Of a stretch of DNA of 38,692 nt, positions 1 to 10,345 are shown one piece after another. Source of the stretch: UBA4656 sp002405525. GTDB lineage: Bacteria; Pseudomonadota; Gammaproteobacteria; Xanthomonadales; Ahniellaceae. The position numbers and the translations under genes were made by a program. Location of the stretch: assembly GCA_036723735.1 (NCBI GenBank), contig DAIMGT010000036.1, positions 1 through 38,692 on the forward strand, given 5' to 3'. Position 1 is the first letter of the stretch; each line of letters opens with the position of its first letter. Under the pieces are notes generated by a model. The model was not told the origin of the DNA. It was given only the letters and a program-made list of their open reading frames with translations, and did not search any database.

Positions 1-65
1 GGGTGTGCTTTTGTCGCTCCGTGGTTGGGCCCGTCCCCTGCTCCCTTTCCGCTTCTTTGTCTGTT

Positions 66-109
66 GGGGGGGTGGGGGGGGGGGGGGGGCGCCCCCCCCC
101 CCCCCCCCC
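66..109. repeat. Back-to-back G and C homopolymer runs
   Basis: Seven G, one T, sixteen G, then C, G and eighteen C. The G block and C block are complementary and could fold into one long GC hairpin. It lies 14 bases beyond the stop codon of the response-regulator gene. It could be a real low-complexity hairpin acting as its terminator, but uninterrupted poly-G and poly-C are also typical of sequencing or assembly artefacts near contig ends, so run lengths and the first 65 bases should be treated with caution. Confidence 0.7.
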
Positions 110-122
110 ACAGCGCGCTGCC

Positions 123-794
123 TCAGCTTTCGTCGTCTTCCGGCGGCGGCAGCACCAAGGCCTGGTCGAGGGCGAGCTTGCCGGCCAGCATCACCGCCTG
201 GGTGCGGGTGTGTACCCCGAGCTTGCGCAGGATGGCAGTCATGTGCGCCTTCACCGTCGCCTCGCTGACGTGCAGTTCATAGGCGATCTGCTTGTTGAGC
301 AGGCCCGCGCAGACCATTCCGAGCACGCGGAACTGCTGCGGCGTGAGCTCGGCCAGGCGGCGCGCCAGCGCGGCTTCCTCCGGTTCCAGCGCGCCCGGGC
401 GTCCGGTGTCGGGCGGCGCCCAGGTTTCGCCGTCGAGTACCACCTGCAGGGCGCCGACGAGGGTCGATACGTCGGCGCTCTTGGGGATGAAGCCGGTCGC
501 GCCGTGGGCCATCGCGCGGCGCACCGTGTCGCCGTCCTCGCGAGCGCTGACCACCACCACCGGAAGACCGGGGTGCAGGGCGCGCACGTGCACCAGCGCC
601 GAGAAGCCGTTGGCGCCGGGCATGTTGAGGTCCAGCAGCAGCAGCTCGGCGTGCGGGTATGCGTCGACCAGCGCCAGCAGGGTGCCGACGTCCCGGGCTT
701 CGCGGATCTCGGCGCCGGGCAGGGCCGAGGCGACCGCGCCCTTGAGCGCCTCGCGGAACAGGGGATGATCGTCGGCGATCAGGATTTCGCCCAT
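123..794 (-). CDS. LuxR/NarL-type response regulator (CrbR/ErdR-like)
   Basis: A 223-residue two-domain response regulator. The N-terminal receiver domain (about 3-120) has the acidic pair D8-D9, phospho-acceptor D55 in LLLLDLNMPG, S83 and K105. The C-terminal LuxR-type helix-turn-helix (about 148-210) includes LTPQQFRVLGMV and VSEATVKAHMTAILRKL. The start is the ATG opening MGEILIADDHP, because upstream in-frame sequence is not protein-like. It follows acs on the same strand after 158 bases. In Vibrio and Pseudomonas, CrbR/ErdR regulators of this class activate acs and the acetate symporter genes; the neighbours here (acs, ActP-like symporter) suggest the same role, which is inference. The cognate kinase is not in the window. 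Family call is firm, regulon assignment is moderate. Confidence 0.9.
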   Translation of the reverse strand: MGEILIADDHPLFREALKGAVASALPGAEIREARDVGTLLALVDAYPHAELLLLDLNMPGANGFSALVHVRALHPGLPVVVVSAREDGDTVRRAMAHGATGFIPKSADVSTLVGALQVVLDGETWAPPDTGRPGALEPEEAALARRLAELTPQQFRVLGMVCAGLLNKQIAYELHVSEATVKAHMTAILRKLGVHTRTQAVMLAGKLALDQALVLPPPEDDES

Positions 795-952
795 GGTGCG
801 GCGGCTCACGACCGAGTCCGGAAAGTGCGTGCGTTCGGTGCCGGGAACGAGGGGCGCCATGCCTTCGATGATGCCTCTCCGCGGCGCGGCCGCCCACCCG
901 GCCTTGGTCGCAGGGCGGCGCCTGTCGCGGCGCGGCGGCCGCTCCGTCCTGC

Positions 953-2893
<1,941 letters not shown>

Positions 2894-3183
2894 GGTTTCC
2901 TCTCCCAGACGGACGGCGCGAGCGAGCCGCGCCCTCGAACTGTGTGACCGATGGTGCGGCGCCGCAACCAGACTTTGGTCAACTGCGGGCCGAGCTTACG
3001 ACCAAAGGCGAATGGCGAGGGGTGCGGTGGCGTGCGACACCGTGCGCTCCCACGCTCGGGGAGGAGCGTGCCGCGGAGCGCCTGGGCGTTTCGCGCCGCC
3101 ACGCCATCCCCTTCGCACTGGGACCATGGCGTCGCCGCCGCGAGCGGCGCGGCCCCCTAGTCGCAACAGCAAAGGAAAACCGC

Positions 3184-4521
3184 ATGGCCCCGTCCCTCAT
3201 GCTCCGCCACTCCCTGCTCGCGCTGGCGGTCGCCGCCGGCCTGTCCGCCGCCCCGGCTTTCGGGCAGAGCGCGAAGGAGCAGGAACTGGAGAATCGCATT
3301 GCCGAACTGGAGAAGCAGCTCGGCGCGCTGATGGCCGAACTGAAGGCGGAGAAGGCGCCGCCGCCGCCCCCGCCGCCGGGCACGCCCCCGCCACCGCTGC
3401 CGGTCCAGGCCACCACCATCACGCCGAACGCCAATCCCGGCACGCGGTTCTTCTTCTCCGGCTTCATGCGCACCGAGGCCCTGGCCACCCGCACCGACGG
3501 TGGCGAGATTCCCGATTCCACGGCCGGGCGCGACCTCTACGTGCCCGGCGGCATCCCGGTCGGCGCCGCGGACGAGGGCACCGACCTGAACTCGCACATC
3601 AAGTTCAGCCGCTACATCTTCGGCGTCGACCACACCACGGATACCGGCGACAAGCTGTCGGCCCGTCTCGAAGGCGACGTGTTCGGCGGCGCGCTCGGCA
3701 CCCAGGTCGCCACCAATACCTACGGCCTGTCGGTGCGCCACGCCTGGTTCTCGTGGAACAACTGGCTGTTCGGCCAGACCTGGTCGAACTTCATGGACGC
3801 GGTCGCGCTGCCGGAGGCCGTCGACCTGGTCGGCCCGACCGAAGGCACGGTGTTCGTGCGCCAGCCGATGATCCGCTACACCAGCGGCCCGTGGTCGTTC
3901 TCGCTGGAGAACCCCGAGACCACCATCACGCCGTTTCGCGGCGGCACGCGCATCCAGACCGACGACAACAGTCTGCCGGACCTGACCGCGCGCTACCGCT
4001 GGACCCAGCCCTGGGGCCACCTGACCGCCGGCGTGCTGGTGCGCCAGCTCGCCTACCAGACGACCGGCGCCGGCGCGATCGACGACACGCGGATCGCGCT
4101 CGCCGGATCGGTGTCCGGGCGCTACAACTTCAGTCCCGACACCGACGTCCGCTTCGGGCTGTACACGGGCCAGGCGATCGGCCGCTACATCGGCCTCGGC
4201 ATCGCCAGTGACGCCGTGCTCGACGCCACCGGCGACCTGGAGGCGATCGACGGCACCGCGGGCTTCGTCGGCCTGCGCCACGCCTTCACCCCGAAGACGC
4301 GGTTCAACGTCTACTACTCGTCCTCGCGCTACGACAACGATGTCGCGCTCACCGGCACCGGCGTGACCGAGGGCGTGGACTCGCTGTCGTTCAACGTCTT
4401 CCACACCCCGAGCCCAAAGCTCGACCTCGGTGCGGAACTGCGCTTCGCCAACCGCGAACTCGAAAGCGGTGCCGACGGCGACCTGCGCCGCCTGCACCTG
4501 GTCGCCCGCTACTCGTTCTAA
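3184..4521 (+). CDS. DcaP-like trimeric outer-membrane porin
   Basis: A 445-residue exported protein. Residues 1-27 form a Sec signal peptide ending APAFG before QSAKEQE. Residues 28-57 are a short coiled coil (KEQELENRIAELEKQL), followed by a proline-rich stretch, then alternating aromatic beta-strand segments and a C-terminal aromatic residue (LVARYSF), as in beta-barrels. This coil plus barrel layout matches DcaP-type porins, which pass dicarboxylates and other small organic anions. The start was chosen at the ATG after AAAGGAAA because the signal peptide begins there; the longer upstream frame is not protein-like. It is transcribed divergently from acs, suggesting a role in organic-acid entry. 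Substrate cannot be read from the sequence. Confidence 0.85.
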   Translation: MAPSLMLRHSLLALAVAAGLSAAPAFGQSAKEQELENRIAELEKQLGALMAELKAEKAPPPPPPPGTPPPPLPVQATTITPNANPGTRFFFSGFMRTEALATRTDGGEIPDSTAGRDLYVPGGIPVGAADEGTDLNSHIKFSRYIFGVDHTTDTGDKLSARLEGDVFGGALGTQVATNTYGLSVRHAWFSWNNWLFGQTWSNFMDAVALPEAVDLVGPTEGTVFVRQPMIRYTSGPWSFSLENPETTITPFRGGTRIQTDDNSLPDLTARYRWTQPWGHLTAGVLVRQLAYQTTGAGAIDDTRIALAGSVSGRYNFSPDTDVRFGLYTGQAIGRYIGLGIASDAVLDATGDLEAIDGTAGFVGLRHAFTPKTRFNVYYSSSRYDNDVALTGTGVTEGVDSLSFNVFHTPSPKLDLGAELRFANRELESGADGDLRRLHLVARYSF

Positions 4522-4538
4522 GCCACGCCGAGCCCGCC

Positions 4539-4560
4539 ATCGGCCGCGCACGCGGCCGGT
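4539..4560. terminator. Hairpin between convergent porin and AbgT genes
   Basis: A seven-base perfect stem (CGGCCGC / GCGGCCG) with loop GCAC, extendable to nine pairs with one G-U. It sits between the 3' ends of the porin (+) and the AbgT-family gene (-). There is no T tract, so it may be a weak bidirectional terminator or only an mRNA end-stabilising hairpin. Confidence 0.4.
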
Positions 4561-4573
4561 GGCGCGCCGCGGC

Positions 4574-6334
4574 TCACGGCGAGCCCGGCACGAACCACAG
4601 CGGGCCGTCCGGGCCGAGCGGCAGGTCGAGCGCGACCCAGCCCAGCAGAAAGGCGGTCCACGCCACGCCCAGCGCCAGCGAGTACGGCACCATCAGCGCG
4701 ATCAGGGTGCCGATGCCGGCGCCCTGCCGGTACTTCAGCAGCACCGCGAGGATGATCGGCAGGTAGTTGTTGAGCGGGGTGACGATGTTCACCACCGAGT
4801 CGCCGATGCGGTAGGCCGCGGTGGTCAGCTCCGGGCTGATCCCGACCAGCATGAACATCGGCACGAAGATCGGCGCCAGAACGCCGAACTTGCTGATCAG
4901 CCCGCTCATCGCGAAGTCGCCACCGATCACCACCGCGACGAAGGCCACCAGCAGCACCGCCACCGGCAGGTCGGCGGCCACCAGCAGCGCGCCACCGGCA
5001 TAGGCCATCATGCGGTCGAGGTGCGAGTAGGCGAAGTAGCTGGTGAACTGGGCGAGGAAGAACAGCATCACCAGCACCGGCGCCAGCGTGCGGATGCCGT
5101 GGTTGAGCGCCTCGTTGAGGTCCTTCTGGCCGCGCAGCGCGCCGGTCATCGCGCCGTAGACCACGCCGGGCACCGCGAACAGCAGGAAGATCAGCGGCAC
5201 GATGACGTGCGACCAGCGCGGGCCCGGGTTCTCGACCAGGCGCCCGACCTGCGGGGTCTCGGTCACCAGCAGCGGCTCGCGCGCCAGCACGTCGTGCGCG
5301 GGCGCTTCGATCGGACTGCCTTCGGGCGCCACCTCGATCGGGATGTGGGCCAGCACGCGGTCGTTGGGCAGGCGCGGCTGGCCGGGCCCGTGCAGGGGCA
5401 TCGACGGCAGCAGGATCATCGCCGCCAGCAGCGCGCCGACCGCGGCCATCGCCGCCAGCGCGCCGCCCAGCGCGCGCCGCTCGCGCGCATCCAGCCGCAT
5501 GTCGGCCGCCGCCTCGCCGGCGCCGTCGCGCGGGGCCGTGCGCTGCAGGCGTGGCTCGACGATGCGGTCGGTGACGAACCAGCCGACCGCCGTCACCAGC
5601 AGCGCGGAGGCGGCCTTGAAGTACCAGTTGTGCAGGATGTTGACCGTGTACTGCGGGTCGAGCACGCGCGCCGCGTCCTGCGCGAAGCCGGCCAGCGCGC
5701 CGTCGCTGCCGGCCGGGAACATGCCGCCGCCGAAGCCGCCCGCCACGCCGCAGAACGCCGCCGCCAGGCCCGCCACCGGGTGGCGCCCCATCGCCAGGAA
5801 CAGCGCCGCGGCCAGCGGCGGCAGGATGATGTAGCCGGCGTCGCTGGCCACCGCCGAGTTGGCGCCGATGAACACCACCATCGGGGTCAGCCAGCGGCGC
5901 GGGGTGAGGAAGGCGAGGAAGCGCATCAGCGCGGCGAAGAAGCCGAGCTTCTCCGCGATGCCGATGCCCAGCACGGCAACGAAGATCAGCCCCAGTGCGG
6001 GCTGGGTGGTGAAGTTGCGCAGCGCCGAGGACAGCATCCAGTAGATGCCGTCGACCGACAGCAGGCTGCGCGGTTCGATCGGCGCGCCGGACGCAACCAG
6101 GGCCAGCGTCGGCCGGCCCGCCGCCTCGCTCGCCGTGACGGTCGCCTCGGCCGGCGGATCGACCACCACCGGCCGCACCGGCTGCACCTGCCAGTCGAGC
6201 GCACTGCCGAGCGCCGACACCAGCACCACGAGCAGCGCCAGCAGCGCGAACAGGATCGCCGGCTCCGGCAGCTTGTTGCCCAACCACTCGATCCAGTCGA
6301 GCGCGGAGCGTGGGCGTGCCTGTGGGGTGTCCAT
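4574..6334 (-). CDS. AbgT-family transporter
   Basis: A 586-residue polytopic inner-membrane protein related to E. coli AbgT (p-aminobenzoyl-glutamate uptake) and to the AbgT-family sulfonamide exporters MtrF and YdaH. Family features are the opening DWIEWLGNKLPEPAILFALL, the region PALGLIFVAVLGIGIAEKLGFF, IGANSAVASDAGYIILPPLAAALF, the glycine-rich GVAGGFGGGMFPAGSD and the late NNYLPIILAVLLKY. It is about 75 residues longer than AbgT because of a soluble insert (roughly residues 270-375) between membrane segments. A GGAGGA ribosome site precedes the ATG. It lies 63 bases behind the TerC-like gene on the same strand, probably cotranscribed. Import versus export, and the substrate, cannot be decided from sequence. 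Confidence 0.92.
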   Translation of the reverse strand: MDTPQARPRSALDWIEWLGNKLPEPAILFALLALLVVLVSALGSALDWQVQPVRPVVVDPPAEATVTASEAAGRPTLALVASGAPIEPRSLLSVDGIYWMLSSALRNFTTQPALGLIFVAVLGIGIAEKLGFFAALMRFLAFLTPRRWLTPMVVFIGANSAVASDAGYIILPPLAAALFLAMGRHPVAGLAAAFCGVAGGFGGGMFPAGSDGALAGFAQDAARVLDPQYTVNILHNWYFKAASALLVTAVGWFVTDRIVEPRLQRTAPRDGAGEAAADMRLDARERRALGGALAAMAAVGALLAAMILLPSMPLHGPGQPRLPNDRVLAHIPIEVAPEGSPIEAPAHDVLAREPLLVTETPQVGRLVENPGPRWSHVIVPLIFLLFAVPGVVYGAMTGALRGQKDLNEALNHGIRTLAPVLVMLFFLAQFTSYFAYSHLDRMMAYAGGALLVAADLPVAVLLVAFVAVVIGGDFAMSGLISKFGVLAPIFVPMFMLVGISPELTTAAYRIGDSVVNIVTPLNNYLPIILAVLLKYRQGAGIGTLIALMVPYSLALGVAWTAFLLGWVALDLPLGPDGPLWFVPGSP

Positions 6335-6397
6335 CGCCGTTCCTCCGGTATGTGGCGGGCGCCCGCTCGGACTCCCGCGCCCGGGCCCGCCCGTGAC

Positions 6398-7459
6398 TCA
6401 GGCGCCGCCGCCCGGCGCCTTGCCCTTGCCGACGAAGTGGCGGTCGCCCACCGCTTCGCCGATGTGCTGCGCATCCAGCGGCGGCGCCGGCTCGTTGCGG
6501 GTCTTCCACAGCGAGACGATCACGCCGACCGCCAGCAGGCCGAAGGTCACGCCGAGCGAGATCATCGGGTCCATCTTGCCCCAGATCTGGTTGTAGAAGA
6601 TCTTCAGGCCGATGAACACCAGCACCGCCGACAGCGCGTACTTGAGGTACTTGAAGCGGTGGATGATCGCGGCCAGCGCGAAGTACAGCGCGCGCAGGCC
6701 GAGGATGGCGAAGATGTTGCTGGTGTAGACGATGAACGGGTCCTGGGTGATGGCGAAGATCGCCGGCACCGAGTCGACCGCGAAGATCAGGTCGGCGAAC
6801 TCGACCAGGACCAGGGCCAGCAGCAGCGGCGTGCCGTAGCGCACCATCCTGCCGGTCGCGGGATCGGGCTTGAGCACGGTGAAGGCGTTGCCGTGCACCT
6901 CGTCGGTGACCCGGAAGCGCCTGCGCAGGAAGCGCAGCAGCGGGTTGTTGCCGATGTCCGGCATGTTGTCGACCATCCACAGCATCTTGATGCCGGTGAT
7001 GATCAGGAACGCGCCGAAGAGGTAGAGCACCCAGTTGAACTGCTCCACCAGGGTGGCGCCGAGCGCGATCATGATGCCGCGCAGCACGATCACGCCGAGA
7101 ATGCCCCAGAACAGCACGCGGTGCTGGTACAGGCGCGGGATCGCGAAGTAGGAGAAGATCAGGGCGATGACGAACACGTTGTCCATCGCCAGCGACTTCT
7201 CGATCAGGAATCCGGTGAAGTACTCGGTGCCGGACTGCGCGCCGATGTACCACCAGATCCAGGCGCCGTAGCCGATCGCGATCGCGATGTAGCCGGCCGA
7301 CAGCCACAGCGACTCGCGCACGCCGATCTCGTGGTCCTTGCGGTTGAGCACGCCGAGGTCGAACACCAGCAGCGCGATGACGATGCCGACGAACATCAGC
7401 CACAGCCAGGTGGCCTTGCCCATGAAGTCGGCAAGCAGGAACGTGGAAACGAATTCCAT
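6398..7459 (-). CDS. TerC/Alx-family integral membrane protein
   Basis: A 353-residue membrane protein with about nine hydrophobic segments. TerC/Alx signatures are IEKSLAMDNVFVIALIFSYF and VEFADLIFAVDSVPAIFAIT, whose acidic residues in membrane helices are thought to bind metal. Family members (Alx, MeeY, TerC) act in manganese export and in metal supply to exoenzymes. I chose the ATG opening MEFVSTFLLADF, preceded by AAAGGGGG; a longer frame to 7552 adds a low-complexity leader without signal features. Alx genes are often preceded by a yybP-ykoY manganese riboswitch; I looked in the 280 bases upstream and did not recognise its conserved core. It is divergent from the symporter small subunit and leads into the AbgT gene. 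Confidence 0.92.
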   Translation of the reverse strand: MEFVSTFLLADFMGKATWLWLMFVGIVIALLVFDLGVLNRKDHEIGVRESLWLSAGYIAIAIGYGAWIWWYIGAQSGTEYFTGFLIEKSLAMDNVFVIALIFSYFAIPRLYQHRVLFWGILGVIVLRGIMIALGATLVEQFNWVLYLFGAFLIITGIKMLWMVDNMPDIGNNPLLRFLRRRFRVTDEVHGNAFTVLKPDPATGRMVRYGTPLLLALVLVEFADLIFAVDSVPAIFAITQDPFIVYTSNIFAILGLRALYFALAAIIHRFKYLKYALSAVLVFIGLKIFYNQIWGKMDPMISLGVTFGLLAVGVIVSLWKTRNEPAPPLDAQHIGEAVGDRHFVGKGKAPGGGA

Positions 7460-7739
7460 GACGGGCCCCCTTTGGACCGGTTGTGTCGAGGTTGGGGTCG
7501 ACGACATCGCAGCTCGTTGCACGCTGCCAGAGGGGCCCGCCGACGGCGCCAATCGAGCCAGCGGGCGTGAAGCGGGCGTGAGCGAAGGCGCCCGTGCTGC
7601 GATGCACCACGCGCGCTAGTCGAAGGTCGAATGGCGGCGCCGCCGGGCGCAGCACAGCATTGGGTCGCGCGGTGCCGTGGGGTTGCGGCCTGCATCGTGC
7701 GCCGCGCGCGGCACGTCACACACCTTGGGAGGAGAGGTC

Positions 7740-8015
7740 ATGGCAACAGGCAGCGAGGGCGGCGACGCCCGGCGGGCCGAGTACTGGCGGCGGACCGTGA
7801 AGGTCACCGCGGTGCTCCTCGCGATCTGGTTCGTGGTCACCTACGTGGTGGCGTACTTCGCCAAGGAGCTGAACGGGATCTCGTTCTTCGGCTTTCCGTT
7901 CGCCTTCTACATGGGCGCGCAGGGCGCGCTGGTGATCTACCTGCTGATCATCTTCTACTACGCGCGCTACATGAACCGGCTCGACAAAGAGTTCGGCGTG
8001 GCGGAGGAGGACTGA
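7740..8015 (+). CDS. Sodium:solute symporter small subunit (DUF4212)
   Basis: A 91-residue protein with two transmembrane helices, roughly residues 21-43 and 52-77, ending in an acidic tail (EFGVAEED). This matches the DUF4212 small subunit found beside ActP-like symporters; the aromatic YFAKELNG and FGFPFAFYMGAQGAL segments are typical. The ATG is preceded by the strong ribosome site GGGAGGAGAGG. The stop codon is three bases before the ATG of the large symporter subunit, so the two are translationally linked and almost certainly form one transporter. Its exact function in the complex is not known. Confidence 0.9.
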   Translation: MATGSEGGDARRAEYWRRTVKVTAVLLAIWFVVTYVVAYFAKELNGISFFGFPFAFYMGAQGALVIYLLIIFYYARYMNRLDKEFGVAEED

Positions 8016-8018
8016 CTT

Positions 8019-9887
8019 ATGGCCACCGCAGCCGGCGGCGACTTCATCTCCCGCCTTCCGAAGATCTACGGCATGTACACCGGGGGTTTCCTGGTGTTCC
8101 TGGTGGTGCTCGCACTGGCCGAGTACTTCCTCAACCTTTCCGACCGCACGATCGGCTACGTGTTCCTCGCGGCCACGATCGGCCTGTACGCGATGATCGG
8201 CATCATGAGCCGCACCATGAGCTCCGACGAGTATTACGTCGCGGGCCGCAGGGTGCCGGCCGTGTTCAACGGCATGGCCACGGCGTCGGACTGGATGAGC
8301 GCGGCGTCCTTCATCGGCATGGCCGGCACGCTCTACGTGCAGGGCTATGACGGGCTGGCCTTCATCATGGGCTGGACCGGCGGCTACGTGCTGGTGGCGC
8401 TGCTGATCGCTCCTTACTTGCGCAAGTTCGGCCAGTACACGATTCCGGACTTCCTCGGCGCGCGTTACGGCGGCAACACGATCCGTCTGATCGGCGTGGT
8501 GTGCGCGATCGTGGTGTCCTTCGTGTACCTGATGGCGCAGCTGTCGGGCGCCGGCCTGATCATGAGCCGCTTCCTCGGCATCGAGATGATGTGGGGCATC
8601 ATCGCCGCGCTGGGCGGCGTGCTCGTGTGCTCGATGCTCGGCGGCATGCGCGCGGTGACCTGGACCCAGGTGGCGCAGTACATCGTGCTCATCATCGCCT
8701 ACCTGATCCCGGTGATCTGGATGTCGATCCAGGTGACCGGCAACCCGATCCCGCAGTTCGCCTACGGCGGGGTGCTGGAGAAGATCGGCGAGCTCGAGCA
8801 GCAGTTCGGCGTCGCGGCCGGCCACGTGGTGCCGTTCGCGCGCACTGACATGGCGAACTTCATGGCGCTGACCTTCTGCCTGATGGTCGGCACCGCCGGC
8901 CTGCCGCACGTGCTGATGCGCTTCTACACCGTGCCCTCGGTGAAGGAAGCCCGCACCTCGGTCGGTTGGGCGCTGCTGTTCATCTTCCTGCTGTACTTCA
9001 CCGCCCCGGCTTACGCGGTGTTCGCCAAGTACGCGGTGTATACCGACGTCATCGGCAAGGGCCTGGACCAGTTGCCGCAGTGGGTCGCCTACTGGGGCAA
9101 GATCGGCGTGGTCGCGGTGTGCGACGCGGTCGACGTTGCGGCCTCGGTCAAGGCCTGCGCGACCGCCGGTGCGGGCGGCACGCCGCTGGTCGGCAACGGC
9201 GACGGCATCGTGCAGCTGAAGGAACTGTGGCTGCACGGCGATGCGATCGTGCTCGCCACGCCGGAGATCGCCGGTCTGCCCTACGTGATCTCGGGCCTGG
9301 TGGCCGCCGGCGGCCTGGCCGCGGCGCTTTCCACCGCCGACGGCCGGCTGCTGACGATGTCGAACGCACTGTCGCACGACTTCTACACCAAGGTGATCAA
9401 CCCGGGCGCCTCGGTCGTGCAGCGCCTGACCATCGCCCGCGTGCTGCTGGTGGCGATCGCTGCGGTCGCGGCCTACGCCACCATCCACGCGCCCGCGACG
9501 ATCCTGCAGCTGGTCGGCCAGGCCTTCTCGCTCGCGGCCTCGGCGTTCTTCCCGGCCCTGTTCCTCGGCGTGTTCTGGAAGCGTGCCAACAAGGCCGGTG
9601 CGATCGCCGGCATGCTGGTCGGCTTCCTGCTGGCGGGCTACTACATCGCCGGCGTGGGCTGGAACTTCAACGCCCTGCTGGGCGTGTCGTTCTTCCCCAC
9701 CCCGCCGAATCCGGATCCGGCGCTGGACGGCCGCTGGTTCGGCATCAACGCGATCAGCGGCGGCATCTTCGGCATGCCGGCCGGCATGCTCACGATGATC
9801 GTGGTGTCCCTGCTGACCAGGGACACCTCGCCGGACATCAAGGCGATGGTGGAGAACATCCGTTACCCGCGCCTTTCGAGGGCCTGA
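8019..9887 (+). CDS. Sodium:solute symporter large subunit, ActP-like (VC_2705 type)
   Basis: A 622-residue SSS-family transporter with about 13 transmembrane segments. Family features are DEYYVAGRRVPAVFNGMATA, DWMSAASFIGMAGTLY, GQYTIPDFLGARYG, GTAGLPHVLMRFYTVPSVKEAR and AGGLAAALSTADGRLL. Relatives such as ActP take up acetate and other short carboxylates with sodium. A periplasmic-side loop carries an EF-hand-like segment at residues 391-402 (NGDGIVQLKE) in which the first ligand position is V rather than D. The gene follows the DUF4212 subunit by three bases and ends before a strong terminator. Proximity to acs and a CrbR-like regulator favours acetate as a substrate; this is inference. Confidence 0.93.
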   Translation: MATAAGGDFISRLPKIYGMYTGGFLVFLVVLALAEYFLNLSDRTIGYVFLAATIGLYAMIGIMSRTMSSDEYYVAGRRVPAVFNGMATASDWMSAASFIGMAGTLYVQGYDGLAFIMGWTGGYVLVALLIAPYLRKFGQYTIPDFLGARYGGNTIRLIGVVCAIVVSFVYLMAQLSGAGLIMSRFLGIEMMWGIIAALGGVLVCSMLGGMRAVTWTQVAQYIVLIIAYLIPVIWMSIQVTGNPIPQFAYGGVLEKIGELEQQFGVAAGHVVPFARTDMANFMALTFCLMVGTAGLPHVLMRFYTVPSVKEARTSVGWALLFIFLLYFTAPAYAVFAKYAVYTDVIGKGLDQLPQWVAYWGKIGVVAVCDAVDVAASVKACATAGAGGTPLVGNGDGIVQLKELWLHGDAIVLATPEIAGLPYVISGLVAAGGLAAALSTADGRLLTMSNALSHDFYTKVINPGASVVQRLTIARVLLVAIAAVAAYATIHAPATILQLVGQAFSLAASAFFPALFLGVFWKRANKAGAIAGMLVGFLLAGYYIAGVGWNFNALLGVSFFPTPPNPDPALDGRWFGINAISGGIFGMPAGMLTMIVVSLLTRDTSPDIKAMVENIRYPRLSRA

Positions 9888-9942
9888 CATCGTTCTCCCC
9901 ACGGGCGGTCGCATGCCCCTGCGACCGGCCGTACCGCGGTGC

Positions 9943-9974
9943 GGACGCCGGGCTCATGCCCGGCGTCCGTTTTT
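9943..9974 (+). terminator. Intrinsic terminator after the symporter operon
   Basis: A perfect ten-base stem (GGACGCCGGG / CCCGGCGTCC) with loop CTCATG, followed by G and five T. It lies 56 bases after the symporter stop codon and before the next promoter. This is the clearest rho-independent terminator in the window. Confidence 0.92.
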
Positions 9975-10002
9975 CAAGAACGGCAGCGATTCCGCCACGC
10001 GA

Positions 10003-10008
10003 TAGACT
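10003..10008 (+). promoter_or_regulatory. TAGACT -10-like element, probable leaderless start
   Basis: TAGACT is followed by exactly six bases and then the ATG at 10015. A -10 box at this distance would place the transcription start at or next to the start codon. No Shine-Dalgarno sequence is visible before the ATG. The same hexamer and spacing occur before dprA. No convincing -35 box was found. Confidence 0.4.
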
Positions 10009-10014
10009 CGAGCC

Positions 10015-10314
10015 ATGGAAACCACGTTCGAGTACCGGCTGATCCGCTACGTCATCTCGGTGTTCATGTGGACGCTGGCGGGACGCGGGGTGCTGTGGCT
10101 GATCCTCGTCGCAGCCGGCGCTGATCCGAAGCAGAACAAGGTCTACCAGGTGCTGACCTGGATGGTCTGGCCGGTGCTGCGGCCGCTGCGGACGGTGATC
10201 CCGAAGCAGGTGCCCGACGCCTACGTGGCCCTGATGGCGCTGCCGTTGCTGTGGCTGTTGCTGATCGCGGTCGGAATCGCCGCCCTGCACCTGGGCTGGG
10301 TGCGTTTGGCCTGA
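10015..10314 (+). CDS. Small integral membrane protein, unknown function
   Basis: A 99-residue protein with two hydrophobic segments, about residues 12-33 (VISVFMWTLAGRGVLWLILV) and 68-92 (AYVALMALPLLWLLLIAVGI). Between them is a basic, proline-containing stretch (PVLRPLRTVIPKQVPD) that looks like an interfacial region. Codon third positions are nearly all G or C, as in neighbouring genes, supporting coding. The layout recalls YggT-like small membrane proteins but I cannot assign a family. It has no visible ribosome site and may be translated from a leaderless message. It is a single-gene unit between the symporter terminator and a 22-base GC palindrome. Confidence 0.75.
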   Translation: METTFEYRLIRYVISVFMWTLAGRGVLWLILVAAGADPKQNKVYQVLTWMVWPVLRPLRTVIPKQVPDAYVALMALPLLWLLLIAVGIAALHLGWVRLA

Positions 10315-10323
10315 TTGACCCTG

Positions 10324-10345
10324 CGCCGCCGGCGCGCCGGCGGCG
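10324..10345. repeat. Perfect 22-base GC palindrome
   Basis: A perfectly self-complementary 22-base sequence made only of G and C, centred on GGCGCGCC, starting nine bases after the stop codon of the gene at 10015. It could act as a terminator-like hairpin, but no T tract follows. Only one copy was noticed. Confidence 0.6.

Noticed and set aside
2960..2985. Imperfect palindrome around AACCAGACTTTGGTC in the acs-porin gap as an operator
   Set aside because: Only four to five matching bases per arm and no second copy; too weak to call.
4430..7570. A very long plus-strand open frame (over 1000 codons) across the AbgT and TerC genes
   Set aside because: It is antisense to two clear membrane-protein genes and its translation is His/Arg/Gln-rich low complexity, typical of shadow frames in GC-rich DNA.
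4518..7655. Equally long minus-strand frame in another phase over the same genes
   Set aside because: Arg/Ala/Pro-rich with no domain pattern; the real AbgT and TerC frames in the same span explain the DNA.
7460..7739. yybP-ykoY manganese riboswitch upstream of the TerC/Alx gene
   Set aside because: The conserved core of this riboswitch was not recognisable in the 280-base gap on the minus strand.
7716..9914. Minus-strand 732-codon frame opposite the symporter
   Set aside because: Antisense shadow of a conserved transporter; composition is His/Asp/Arg-rich without hydrophobic or domain structure.
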